Virus record (IMG/VR): IMGVR_UViG_3300032285_000175
Location: 1 to 31,060 of that record
Length of the DNA stretch: 31,060 nucleotides
Direction: 5' to 3' (one strand)
Origin: a virus
The translations under genes were made by a program, and so were the position numbers. Below, piece by piece: positions 1 through 5,942 of the stretch. Within the stretch, counting starts at the first letter, position 1; every line of letters starts with the position of its first letter. The notes under the pieces were generated by a model. It ran no database searches, had not been told where the DNA came from, and was given only the letters and a program-made list of their open reading frames with translations.

Positions 1-1
1 T

Positions 2-526
2 CTAGATGAAAATGGGTTTAAAGATATACCAATATACTTTACATCAAAAGATAGTGCTATAGATCTTGTTAATATGGGTAATACAATTTATTGTAGGTCT
101 ACAACTACAGGACATAGTGGTCGTGGTATTGTCATTGCTAACAATGCTAATGAAGTAATCAATGCACCCTTATATACTGTCAAGACTAAACATAAGTATG
201 AGTATCGCGTCCATGTATTCCGTGACAAGATACTTGATGTCCAAATGAAACGTAAGCGTAATGGTGCCGTGGGCGGCACAGGCATTCGTAACCATGCAAA
301 TGGATGGGTTTATGCCAGGGCAGAGATAGCCCCGCCCGAAGAGCTACTACTATCATCAATCAAAGCGGTTAGGCTGCTTGGTCTCGACTTCGGTGCAGTC
401 GATATCGGACACAGAGTAATTGATAATAAATTCTTTGTATTCGAAATTAATACTGCCCCAGGATTAGAGGGAACTACGCTTGACAATTATTCAAAAGCAA
501 TTTATAATTACTACAGGAGTCTATAA
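2..526 (+). CDS. ATP-grasp ligase-like protein (5' part outside window)
   Basis: The reading frame is open to the left edge, so only the last 174 residues are visible. They look like the C-terminal half of an ATP-grasp enzyme: a GHSGRGI glycine-rich loop, EYRVHVF, VDIG, and a terminal FVFEINTAPG block in which the E-x-N pair would bind Mg-ATP. This family (RimK, D-Ala ligase and phage amidoligases) joins a carboxylate to an amine through an acyl-phosphate. The substrate cannot be told from the sequence. An internal ATG at 74 exists, but the frame and the domain continue upstream of it, so it is not the real start. It is followed two bases later by the next gene, as part of the early operon. 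Fold assignment is good; function in the phage is unknown. Confidence 0.8.
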   Translation, partial: LDENGFKDIPIYFTSKDSAIDLVNMGNTIYCRSTTTGHSGRGIVIANNANEVINAPLYTVKTKHKYEYRVHVFRDKILDVQMKRKRNGAVGGTGIRNHANGWVYARAEIAPPEELLLSSIKAVRLLGLDFGAVDIGHRVIDNKFFVFEINTAPGLEGTTLDNYSKAIYNYYRSL

Positions 527-528
527 TT

Positions 529-834
529 ATGTTTAAAATCGGTGAGTTAATTAGTTTTCATAGTATTACTGAAGACTTTGAATGGGTTCATGATATTGAA
601 ACATACCTTGATGATGCTACTTTCTATGAAGTAAAAGAAATAATAGATGATAACACCATTGGTATTTTAAATGACTCAGGTCGTTTAATACAAGCTGAAA
701 TAAGTGAATATCAGATTCATACTAAAGAATCTCTTAGACAATTATTAAAATCTAGAAACCATCAGTATGCCGCTATTTGTAACAAAATTAGACAACTATA
801 TCGTAAACAAGAGTTTAAATTTCAAGGAGTGTAA
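529..834 (+). CDS. Hypothetical early protein, 101 aa
   Basis: I do not recognise this family. The N-terminal half is acidic and probably beta-rich (FKIGELISF, YEVKEIIDDNTIGILND), resembling a small SH3- or KOW-like barrel. The C-terminal third is basic and helical (LRQLLKSRNHQYAAICNKIR), so nucleic-acid binding is possible but unproven. The gene starts two bases after the ATP-grasp gene and ends directly against the ATG of the next small gene, whose ribosome-binding site (AAGGAG) lies in its last codons. This tight packing supports it as a real gene of the early operon. Confidence 0.7.
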   Translation: MFKIGELISFHSITEDFEWVHDIETYLDDATFYEVKEIIDDNTIGILNDSGRLIQAEISEYQIHTKESLRQLLKSRNHQYAAICNKIRQLYRKQEFKFQGV

Positions 835-957
835 ATGACTACAACATTTTGGGTTAACAATCAAGAGTTTGAATTAACTATTGATACTAAACATAATCTT
901 TGGGAAGTATTTAATTATACTAAACAAGAATTAATTAAAGAAGGAACAATTAAATGA
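835..957 (+). CDS. Hypothetical small protein, 40 aa
   Basis: A 40-codon frame starts on the base after the preceding stop codon and is preceded by AAGGAG in the end of that gene. Its stop overlaps the next ATG as ATGA (954-957), so it is coupled on both sides. The product begins MTTTFWVNNQEFELTI and reads as a short beta-hairpin followed by an acidic/basic helix. There is no recognisable family. Support comes from the ribosome-binding site and the overlaps, not from homology. Confidence 0.65.
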   Translation: MTTTFWVNNQEFELTIDTKHNLWEVFNYTKQELIKEGTIK

Positions 958-1175
958 GATGTTTAGCCTGTAATAAAATCTTAAATGATTTCGAAGCTAC
1001 AAGAAAGTCGGCAACGACTGGACAATTTGTAGACTTATGTAATCATTGCTTTCATGATGTTGAATATGACATTGAGTCTCTCGAACGAGAAGACTTAAGG
1101 GAATCTGACGACATAGAAGAAGAACTAGAACTTGACGACTTACAAGGAGACCTATTCAATGGCATCTCGGAATGA
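954..1175 (+). CDS. Small zinc-ribbon protein, 73 aa
   Basis: The protein has two CxxC knuckles (C3/C6 in MRCLACNK and C29/C32 in DLCNHCF) separated by about 22 residues, the layout of a one-zinc ribbon. A very acidic tail follows (LEREDLRESDDIEEELELDD). Small proteins of this design, starting MRC-x-x-C, are common in early regions of podoviruses; their role is unknown. The start ATG overlaps the previous stop (ATGA) and has AAGGA upstream. The 3' end overlaps the next gene's ribosome-binding site and start. A regulatory or DNA-binding role is only a guess. Confidence 0.75.
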   Translation: MRCLACNKILNDFEATRKSATTGQFVDLCNHCFHDVEYDIESLEREDLRESDDIEEELELDDLQGDLFNGISE

Positions 1176-1404
1176 TATAACTGGTGACTGGATTAAATCT
1201 AAACCTAACTCTGAACAGTTTGAAGAAAACTTTGATCGTATCTTTAGACAAAAGACTGTAGATCCATTACCAAAAGAAACGCCACACAAAATATTAAGAC
1301 AATCACGCATTGACACTGTTGGTCAGAATGGTAATGAAGGACTACACTACGAGTATGAACTTGACAAGTCTACTGGTGAGGTAGTTAAAAAGGATAATCC
1401 GTAG
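1159..1404 (+). CDS. Conserved-type phage hypothetical protein, 81 aa
   Basis: The start at 1159 (MASRNDITGDWI) is chosen because AAGGAG lies 9 bases upstream (1144-1149); an upstream in-frame ATG at 1132 has no such site. The product is charged, with a helical segment (EQFEENFDRIFRQ) and a C-terminal beta-like stretch. Short phage proteins that begin with a similar ASRNDITGD motif are familiar from T7-like and related early regions, but no function is known. It is the last gene before the only real gap of the early block. It converges with pqqA on the other strand, with a hairpin between the two stop codons. Confidence 0.75.
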   Translation: MASRNDITGDWIKSKPNSEQFEENFDRIFRQKTVDPLPKETPHKILRQSRIDTVGQNGNEGLHYEYELDKSTGEVVKKDNP

Positions 1405-1407
1405 AAC

Positions 1408-1432
1408 GCAGAGCAACGCGAAGGTTGCCTGC
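1408..1432. other. Hairpin between two convergent genes
   Basis: GCAG-A-GCAAC pairs with GTTGCCTGC across the loop GCGAAG: a 9-bp, GC-rich stem with one bulged A in otherwise AT-rich DNA. It sits 3 bases after the stop of the + strand gene (1404) and 17 bases beyond the stop of pqqA on the - strand. Its position suggests a two-way transcript end or RNA-stabilising structure. No T-run follows on either strand, so it is not a classical intrinsic terminator. Confidence 0.45.
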
Positions 1433-1449
1433 ATTCGTACGTTATGCAA

Positions 1450-1521
1450 TTACTTATTCATTACATACATTGTAACTTCAAAGCCAAAACGCATTTCTGT
1501 CGCTGCTGGTTTAGTCCACAT
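1450..1521 (-). CDS. pqqA: PqqA: PQQ precursor peptide, 23 aa
   Basis: Reading the - strand from 1521 gives a 23-codon gene that begins MWTKPA and contains R11-F-G-F-E15-V-T-M-Y19, ending MNK. Cellular PqqA peptides are usually 22-24 residues, begin MxW or MW, have a K-P-A/S segment and carry the G-x-E-V-T-x-Y core. In PQQ synthesis the chaperone PqqD presents PqqA to the radical-SAM enzyme PqqE, which links Glu15 to Tyr19; both residues are present at these exact numbers. The start has AAGGAG (1529-1534) seven bases upstream. The gene runs opposite to all its neighbours. No pqqB-E genes are visible, so the peptide would rely on host enzymes. PQQ serves periplasmic methanol, alcohol and sugar dehydrogenases. 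Assignment by eye is strong; the benefit to the phage is inferred. Confidence 0.9.
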   Translation of the reverse strand: MWTKPAATEMRFGFEVTMYVMNK

Positions 1522-1540
1522 AGTATAGCTCCTTTTAAAT

Positions 1541-1562
1541 ATAGTATATAAATTTATACTAT
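1541..1562. repeat. Inverted repeat between pqqA -10 box and ribosome-binding site
   Basis: ATAGTATA and TATACTAT form 8-bp arms around TAAATT. The element lies between the TATAAT box (1569-1574) and the AAGGAG site of pqqA, so it would fall at the start of the pqqA transcript. It could be an operator or a 5' hairpin that affects translation or RNA stability. AT-rich DNA makes chance palindromes common, which limits confidence. Confidence 0.4.
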
Positions 1563-1568
1563 GATAAT

Positions 1569-1597
1569 ATTATACTCTAGTTTTACAATTATGTCGT
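1569..1597 (-). promoter_or_regulatory. Sigma-70-like promoter for pqqA
   Basis: On the - strand there is a perfect TATAAT (1574 to 1569). With a 17-base spacer the -35 hexamer is ACGACA (1597 to 1592), which matches TTGACA at four of six bases. A perfect TTGACA also occurs slightly further up (1604 to 1599) but at 24 bases, too far for normal use. A start about 7 bases below the -10 box would give a short leader into the AAGGAG site. This would make pqqA an independent transcription unit. Confidence 0.5.
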
Positions 1598-1630
1598 GTG
1601 TCAATCTGTTAATAAATACTAAGGATATTC

Positions 1631-2323
1631 ATGAGTAAATTCATTGGTCATATACCATGTCCAAGTTGTGGTAGCAAAGATAATTTGGCTGAGTATGACG
1701 ATCACTTGTTTTGTTTTGGTTGTAAATATTGGAAATCTAAGAACACAATTGAAGGAGTTCGCAGAAGATTGATGACAATCGACGAAGAATGTCCTAACGA
1801 TTTACATTTAGATTTAGTACTTGACATTCCCAAAGAACCTATGCAATGGTTATTACAATACGAGATAACAAGTAAAGATTGTGATACCTATCACATTACT
1901 TGGTGTCCGTCAAGAAAAGCTTTAGTGCTTGTGTATTTACCACACTATTACCAAGCTAGAAACTTTGGTGATGGTCCTAAGTATATGTCTAAAGGAAACA
2001 AACCCTTGCTATTCTATGGTAACAGTGATACAATAGTTGTAGTGGAAGATATTTTATCTGCAATTAAAGTTAGTAAGTCTAATAATAGTTACACAGGGTG
2101 TCCTCTACTAGGTTCAAGTATGCCTCTAAAACTTACAGAAACTATCCTAGAACGCTTTAAAAAGGTTTGGATATGGTTGGATAGGGATAAGGCAATTGAC
2201 GCTGTTAAAATGGCTAGAAATTTAAAACAAAAGGGTATTGATGCTGATGTTATTATTACAGATAAAGATCCTAAAGAGTATAGCACATACGATATAGACT
2301 TGATTATAAAGGATAAACAATGA
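1631..2323 (+). CDS. DNA primase (T7 gp4 primase-half type)
   Basis: The 230-aa protein lays RNA primers for lagging-strand synthesis. An N-terminal zinc ribbon has C10-x2-C13 and C28-x2-C31 (PCPSCGS, CFGCKYW), as in the template-recognition domain of T7 gp4. A TOPRIM core follows: E139 in IVVVEDILSAIKV and D184/D186 in VWIWLDRDKA. The length equals the primase half of T7 gp4; the helicase half is a separate gene two genes downstream, so the T7 fusion is unlinked here. The start ATG has AAGGAT eight bases upstream, and the last bases overlap the next gene. It begins the replication module right after the pqqA gap. Confidence 0.92.
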   Translation: MSKFIGHIPCPSCGSKDNLAEYDDHLFCFGCKYWKSKNTIEGVRRRLMTIDEECPNDLHLDLVLDIPKEPMQWLLQYEITSKDCDTYHITWCPSRKALVLVYLPHYYQARNFGDGPKYMSKGNKPLLFYGNSDTIVVVEDILSAIKVSKSNNSYTGCPLLGSSMPLKLTETILERFKKVWIWLDRDKAIDAVKMARNLKQKGIDADVIITDKDPKEYSTYDIDLIIKDKQ

Positions 2324-2550
2324 AACAACCTGATGCCTGGCTGTATGAAGAATACGATTCTACTGGTGCACTACGTGCTAAATACCTTTGGTCGTTTCTT
2401 CCTGCAGATCTACAACAAGTTACCAGACTCAAAGACGTGCATCACTTTGTGCTCACGCCTTTGTATCTGGATATGACTGAAAGAAAAGTTTACAATAAAG
2501 AAAACAAATACAATAGCAAGAAATTAACAGAAGCATTTTGTGGTCTGTAG
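2320..2550 (+). CDS. Hypothetical protein in replication module, 76 aa
   Basis: The gene overlaps the primase stop by four bases and ends 11 bases before the helicase, so it is embedded in the replication operon. The product (MKQPDAWLYEEYDSTGALRA...) begins like the small phage proteins that carry a WLYE or W-x-Y start followed by a short beta-strand region. There is no catalytic motif or membrane segment. Its place between primase and helicase suggests a replication-related role, but this is inference only. Confidence 0.65.
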   Translation: MKQPDAWLYEEYDSTGALRAKYLWSFLPADLQQVTRLKDVHHFVLTPLYLDMTERKVYNKENKYNSKKLTEAFCGL

Positions 2551-2561
2551 AAGGGAGTTAG

Positions 2562-3803
2562 ATGGTAGAGAAACAAATAATTAAATTGTTTTGTGAAGAT
2601 ATAAATCTCTTTACAAAGTATTACAAGTATGTTAACATTAATTATATAAAGATTAATTATAATGATATATATAAATTATTTAATATAGTATCATTATACT
2701 ATAGTAAATATAATACTAGTACTACTATTACTAATAATGAATTAGAGATATTCTATAATAGTAATTACTTATTACGTGATCAAGAACGTAAAGAGTTAAG
2801 TCTTCTTATAGAAGACATCTTTAATCAGGATACTACTAACAAAGATATCATAGTGTCATTACTAGAAGAGCATCGTAGACGCTCACTAGCAGGACAAGTT
2901 GCTATGACGGCTTTAGATGTAGAGAGTGGTAAGAAATCTACTGAGGATCTTCTTAACTTATTCAATGAGTTTGAACATCAAGAAGTTGAATCAGAAGAAA
3001 TCAAACCTGTTGATATGGACTTGGAGAACTTGTATGACACACAGATATCTACACCTGGCTTACGCTGGCGTATTGATTGGCTTAATAAGAGTCTTGGATC
3101 TCTTCGTAAAGGTGACTTTGGTTTTATCTTTGCTAGGCCTGAGACGGGCAAGACTACATTCCTTGCGAGTGAAATTACTCATATGGTCTCTCAAACTGAC
3201 GGTGATATACTTTGGTTTAACAATGAAGAACAAGGCAAGAAAGTTGGCATTAGAGTGTATCAAGCAACGCTTGGATTAACACTTAAAGAGTTGTTTGAAG
3301 ACAAAGCTAGAAACAAAGAACGATACAATACAATAACAGGTAATCGTATTCACATTCTAGACTTTGAAGATTCAAGTAATAAAGCTCGTATAGAAACAGT
3401 ACTTAAACAATATAACCCTGCATTAATTATCTTCGATCAGATAGATAAAATCAGGGGATTTAAAGGAGAAAGAAATGATCTTGAACTTAAACAAATTTAT
3501 CAATGGGCTCGTGAGATTGCTAAAACCTACGCACCAGTCATCGCAGTGTCGCAAGCAAGTGGCGAAGCGGAAGGCAAGTTATTTTTAACAATGGATCAAG
3601 TTGACGGATCCAAAACGGCTAAGCAAGGTGAGGCCGATTGGATCCTAGGAATAGGTAAAGAACAAGATAACTTAAGTCGTAGTAGATATTTTAATATCTG
3701 CAAGAACAAGTTAGTAGGTGACACTGACACTTTACCTGACTTAAGACATGGTTCTACACAAGTACTAATTAAAGCGGATATAGCAAGGTATGTCGATATC
3801 TAA
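2562..3803 (+). CDS. Replicative DNA helicase (DnaB/RecA fold)
   Basis: This 413-aa protein is the ring helicase that unwinds DNA ahead of the polymerase. Walker A is ARPETGKTTF (K197, T198) and Walker B is ALIIFDQID (D292); WFNNEEQGKKVGIRVYQA is the segment after Walker A typical of DnaB-type enzymes. The N-terminal ~150 residues are helical and divergent and contain an unusually AT-rich stretch of codons (Asn, Tyr, Ile, Lys) at about 2630-2760. The start ATG is preceded by AAGGGAG. The zinc ribbon and TOPRIM domains sit in the separate primase upstream. Assignment is firm. Confidence 0.92.
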   Translation: MVEKQIIKLFCEDINLFTKYYKYVNINYIKINYNDIYKLFNIVSLYYSKYNTSTTITNNELEIFYNSNYLLRDQERKELSLLIEDIFNQDTTNKDIIVSLLEEHRRRSLAGQVAMTALDVESGKKSTEDLLNLFNEFEHQEVESEEIKPVDMDLENLYDTQISTPGLRWRIDWLNKSLGSLRKGDFGFIFARPETGKTTFLASEITHMVSQTDGDILWFNNEEQGKKVGIRVYQATLGLTLKELFEDKARNKERYNTITGNRIHILDFEDSSNKARIETVLKQYNPALIIFDQIDKIRGFKGERNDLELKQIYQWAREIAKTYAPVIAVSQASGEAEGKLFLTMDQVDGSKTAKQGEADWILGIGKEQDNLSRSRYFNICKNKLVGDTDTLPDLRHGSTQVLIKADIARYVDI

Positions 3804-3933
3804 ATGGACTAAATGGGTATTACTAGATTGGGATGGTACAATCATACGATGGTTTGACTATCCCGCTAGTGGTTCTGTATTGTATAAAGAACCTAAGATT
3901 AATATAAATGAATTTGAGGAGTGTTTATTTTGA
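3790..3933 (+). CDS. Hypothetical small protein, 47 aa
   Basis: A 47-codon frame begins inside the last codons of the helicase gene and ends in TGA, which overlaps the next gene's TTG as TTGA (3930-3933). The product has the aromatic stretch KWTKWVLLDWDGTIIRWF and an acidic tail (INEFEECLF). The ribosome-binding site is weak (AAGG just before ATG), consistent with coupling to the helicase. No family is recognised. The DWDGT string recalls a HAD motif, but the protein is far too short for a HAD phosphatase. Confidence 0.55.
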   Translation: MSISKWTKWVLLDWDGTIIRWFDYPASGSVLYKEPKININEFEECLF

Positions 3934-4082
3934 GTATAGAAACAGTGTTACTAGTTAGATCAGACTTGACTGCTGAAGAGATAGGTGATATACTAGACTT
4001 AGTAGGACCTAATGAAACTTTGTTAGATGCAGTAAATAAATTCTATCCACTAAACCAAGGAACAGGCGATTGCGCAGCTTAA
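3930..4082 (+). CDS. Hypothetical small protein with TTG start, 50 aa
   Basis: The TTG at 3930 has GAGGAG (3916-3921) eight bases upstream and overlaps the preceding TGA. The 50-aa product (SIETVLLVRSDLTAEEIGDILDLVGPNETLL...) looks like a compact helical protein with a repeated LLDLVG-like pattern. Its 3' end carries the ribosome-binding site (AAGGA) and the TTG start of the polymerase gene, so the two overlap by 13 bases. It is not a known family. Good upstream signal and dense overlaps make it likely to be translated. Confidence 0.65.
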   Translation: MSIETVLLVRSDLTAEEIGDILDLVGPNETLLDAVNKFYPLNQGTGDCAA

Positions 4083-5239
4083 TACTAGATGTTGAAACAA
4101 CCATAAGCAATAAAGGCAATCCATTTGATGAGAGGAATAAACTTTGTTATGTTGGACTCTATAGTACTGATGGGACTTATCTATATGACATTGATTATAG
4201 CGGAAATCCTAACCGAGAACGACTTGACGCTATACAAAGAAGCATCGACAGTCACGATATTATTGTTGGCTTTAACATCAAGTTTGACTTGCATTGGTTA
4301 AGACGCTATGGAATTAACTTTATGGATAAGCGTATTTGGGATTGTCAGTTGGCTCATTTTATACTTACGGGCCAACAACATCCCTATCCAAGTCTCAATG
4401 GCGTTGCTGACAGCTATGCTTTGGGTAGTAAACTTGATATCATTGCTACTGATTATTGGAAGAATGGGATAGATACTGACAAGATTCCTAAAGATTTGTT
4501 AGAAGATTATCTTACACAAGATTTGCTTTTAACGCAAAAAGTATACGACAAACAGATGGAAGAATTTGCAGCTAGCGCAAAACAAATGCAAAGACTTATC
4601 AGTTTACATAACCAAGATTTATTAATATTACAGGAGATGGAATACAATGGTCTTAGATTTAATGAAGCAGAGTGTATTAGACTTGGGCAGGAAACTAAAA
4701 AAGATATTGAACGTATTGATTCAATTCTTTACACTTATCATAACCTTCCTGAGTTTAATGCTAATAGCACTGAACATATTAGTGCTCTTCTCTATGGGGG
4801 ATCTATTAAAGTCAGACGTCAAGAAGTTGTTGGTACTTTTAAAACAGGGGCTAGAGCGGGCTTACCAAAAAGCCAATGGAAAGAATATAACATAGACTTT
4901 GAACGCATAGTCAATCCTTTAAAGGGTTCTGAACTAGAGAAAGAAGGTTACTTCTCTAACGATGAACAGACATTACGAACACTCAAAGGTAGTAAAAAAG
5001 CTAAAGAACTAATAGAACTTATCTTAGCTAGAGCTACACTAGAGAAACGATTGTCTGCATACTACGAAGGACTAGTAGAACTACGCAAGACTATGAACTG
5101 GAAAGAAGGAATGTTACACGGAGTTCTTAATCAATGTGTTGCTAAGACAGGTAGACTATCGTCAACTAAACCTAACTTACAGAACTTTGATGGAGAAATT
5201 AAACAATTATTTGGGAGTAGATATGCTGTTGCAAGCTGA
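4070..5239 (+). CDS. DNA polymerase A, N-terminal part (3'-5' exonuclease and thumb)
   Basis: This 389-aa frame holds the proofreading exonuclease and the beginning of the polymerase domain. Exo I is D7-x-E9 (LILDVETT), Exo II is GFNIKFD (D73), and Exo III is Y147-x3-D151 (YLTQD). The last part has the family A pre-palm motif TGRLSSTKPNLQN. The frame then stops at TGA (5237-5239), directly before motif A. That motif and the rest of the polymerase continue in the +1 frame in the next gene. The start is TTG (4070) with AAGGA eight bases upstream. Both parts together (about 628 aa) make a normal-length phage family A polymerase, so nothing seems lost but the frame. Confidence 0.9.
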   Translation: MRSLILDVETTISNKGNPFDERNKLCYVGLYSTDGTYLYDIDYSGNPNRERLDAIQRSIDSHDIIVGFNIKFDLHWLRRYGINFMDKRIWDCQLAHFILTGQQHPYPSLNGVADSYALGSKLDIIATDYWKNGIDTDKIPKDLLEDYLTQDLLLTQKVYDKQMEEFAASAKQMQRLISLHNQDLLILQEMEYNGLRFNEAECIRLGQETKKDIERIDSILYTYHNLPEFNANSTEHISALLYGGSIKVRRQEVVGTFKTGARAGLPKSQWKEYNIDFERIVNPLKGSELEKEGYFSNDEQTLRTLKGSKKAKELIELILARATLEKRLSAYYEGLVELRKTMNWKEGMLHGVLNQCVAKTGRLSSTKPNLQNFDGEIKQLFGSRYAVAS

Positions 5240-5942
5240 TGCTAAAGCACTAGAATGGGTATGTGCAGCTTATCTTTCTCAAGACGAAACTGCTATTAAG
5301 GAGATATGGAATAATGTCGATCAACATACCGATAATCAGAGTCGTTTTGGCCTTCCTTCTCGTCTCATTGCTAAGACATTTGTTTTCCGTCTCATTTACG
5401 GAGGCAGTGCTTACAGTTATGCTAATGATCCAAACTTTGCGGATACCAGTAAAGTAGAATCTTTTTGGCAGAATGTCATTGATGAGTTCTATAAGAAGTA
5501 TAGTGGCTTAGGTAAATGGCATAAAGAGATTGTTGAAAAAGCTATGAGAGATAGAAAGATAACTATGCCTACAGGGAGGGTATACAATTATGAACCAGAA
5601 ATAAGATACGGTAAAGCTAAATGGCCCCGCACACGAATCCTTAACTATCCAGTGCAAGGACTCGGTGCTGATTTGATGGCTATAGCAAGAGTGAGTTTAT
5701 CTAATAGACTAAAGAAAGTAGAAGGTGCTAAGTTAATTAATACTGTTCACGATTCGATTATAGTTGACTTTGATGAAAAACTATGCGATAATAATAGTAT
5801 AGTTAAATTAGTAGATGGTTGTTTTACAGATGTCCCTCTTAACTTTAAGAAGTTATTTGGGGTTGATTTTAATCTTCCTATGCGGGTTGAATGTCAAGTT
5901 GGACCTAATTGGGGTAACATGGAGATAGTTAATGCTAATTAA
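5223..5942 (+). CDS. DNA polymerase A, C-terminal part (palm and fingers)
   Basis: The frame from ATG 5223 gives 239 aa with all polymerase motifs: motif A QADAKALEW (D6), motif B R47-x3-K51-x3-F55-x3-Y59-G60 (the O helix) and motif C VHDS (D177). The residue at the position of E. coli Phe762 is Phe55. GGGAG lies five bases upstream of this ATG, so separate translation is possible. A longer in-frame opening from 5136 reads the other frame of the first part and is not a protein extension. The gene overlaps the first part by 17 bases. The product must act with the exonuclease part, either as a two-chain enzyme or as a +1 frameshift fusion. Confidence 0.88.
   Translation: MLLQADAKALEWVCAAYLSQDETAIKEIWNNVDQHTDNQSRFGLPSRLIAKTFVFRLIYGGSAYSYANDPNFADTSKVESFWQNVIDEFYKKYSGLGKWHKEIVEKAMRDRKITMPTGRVYNYEPEIRYGKAKWPRTRILNYPVQGLGADLMAIARVSLSNRLKKVEGAKLINTVHDSIIVDFDEKLCDNNSIVKLVDGCFTDVPLNFKKLFGVDFNLPMRVECQVGPNWGNMEIVNAN

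Noticed and set aside
1599-1604. Perfect TTGACA on the - strand as -35 box for pqqA
   Set aside because: The distance to the TATAAT is 24 bases, outside the normal 16-18; no better -10 box is found at the right distance, so ACGACA with a 17-base spacer is preferred.
1405-1630. tRNA or other structured RNA gene in the early gap
   Set aside because: No cloverleaf or conserved T-loop sequence is seen; the space is explained by pqqA and its signals.
3790-3933. HAD-type phosphatase from the DWDGT string in the 47-aa protein
   Set aside because: The protein is far too short and has none of the later HAD motifs.
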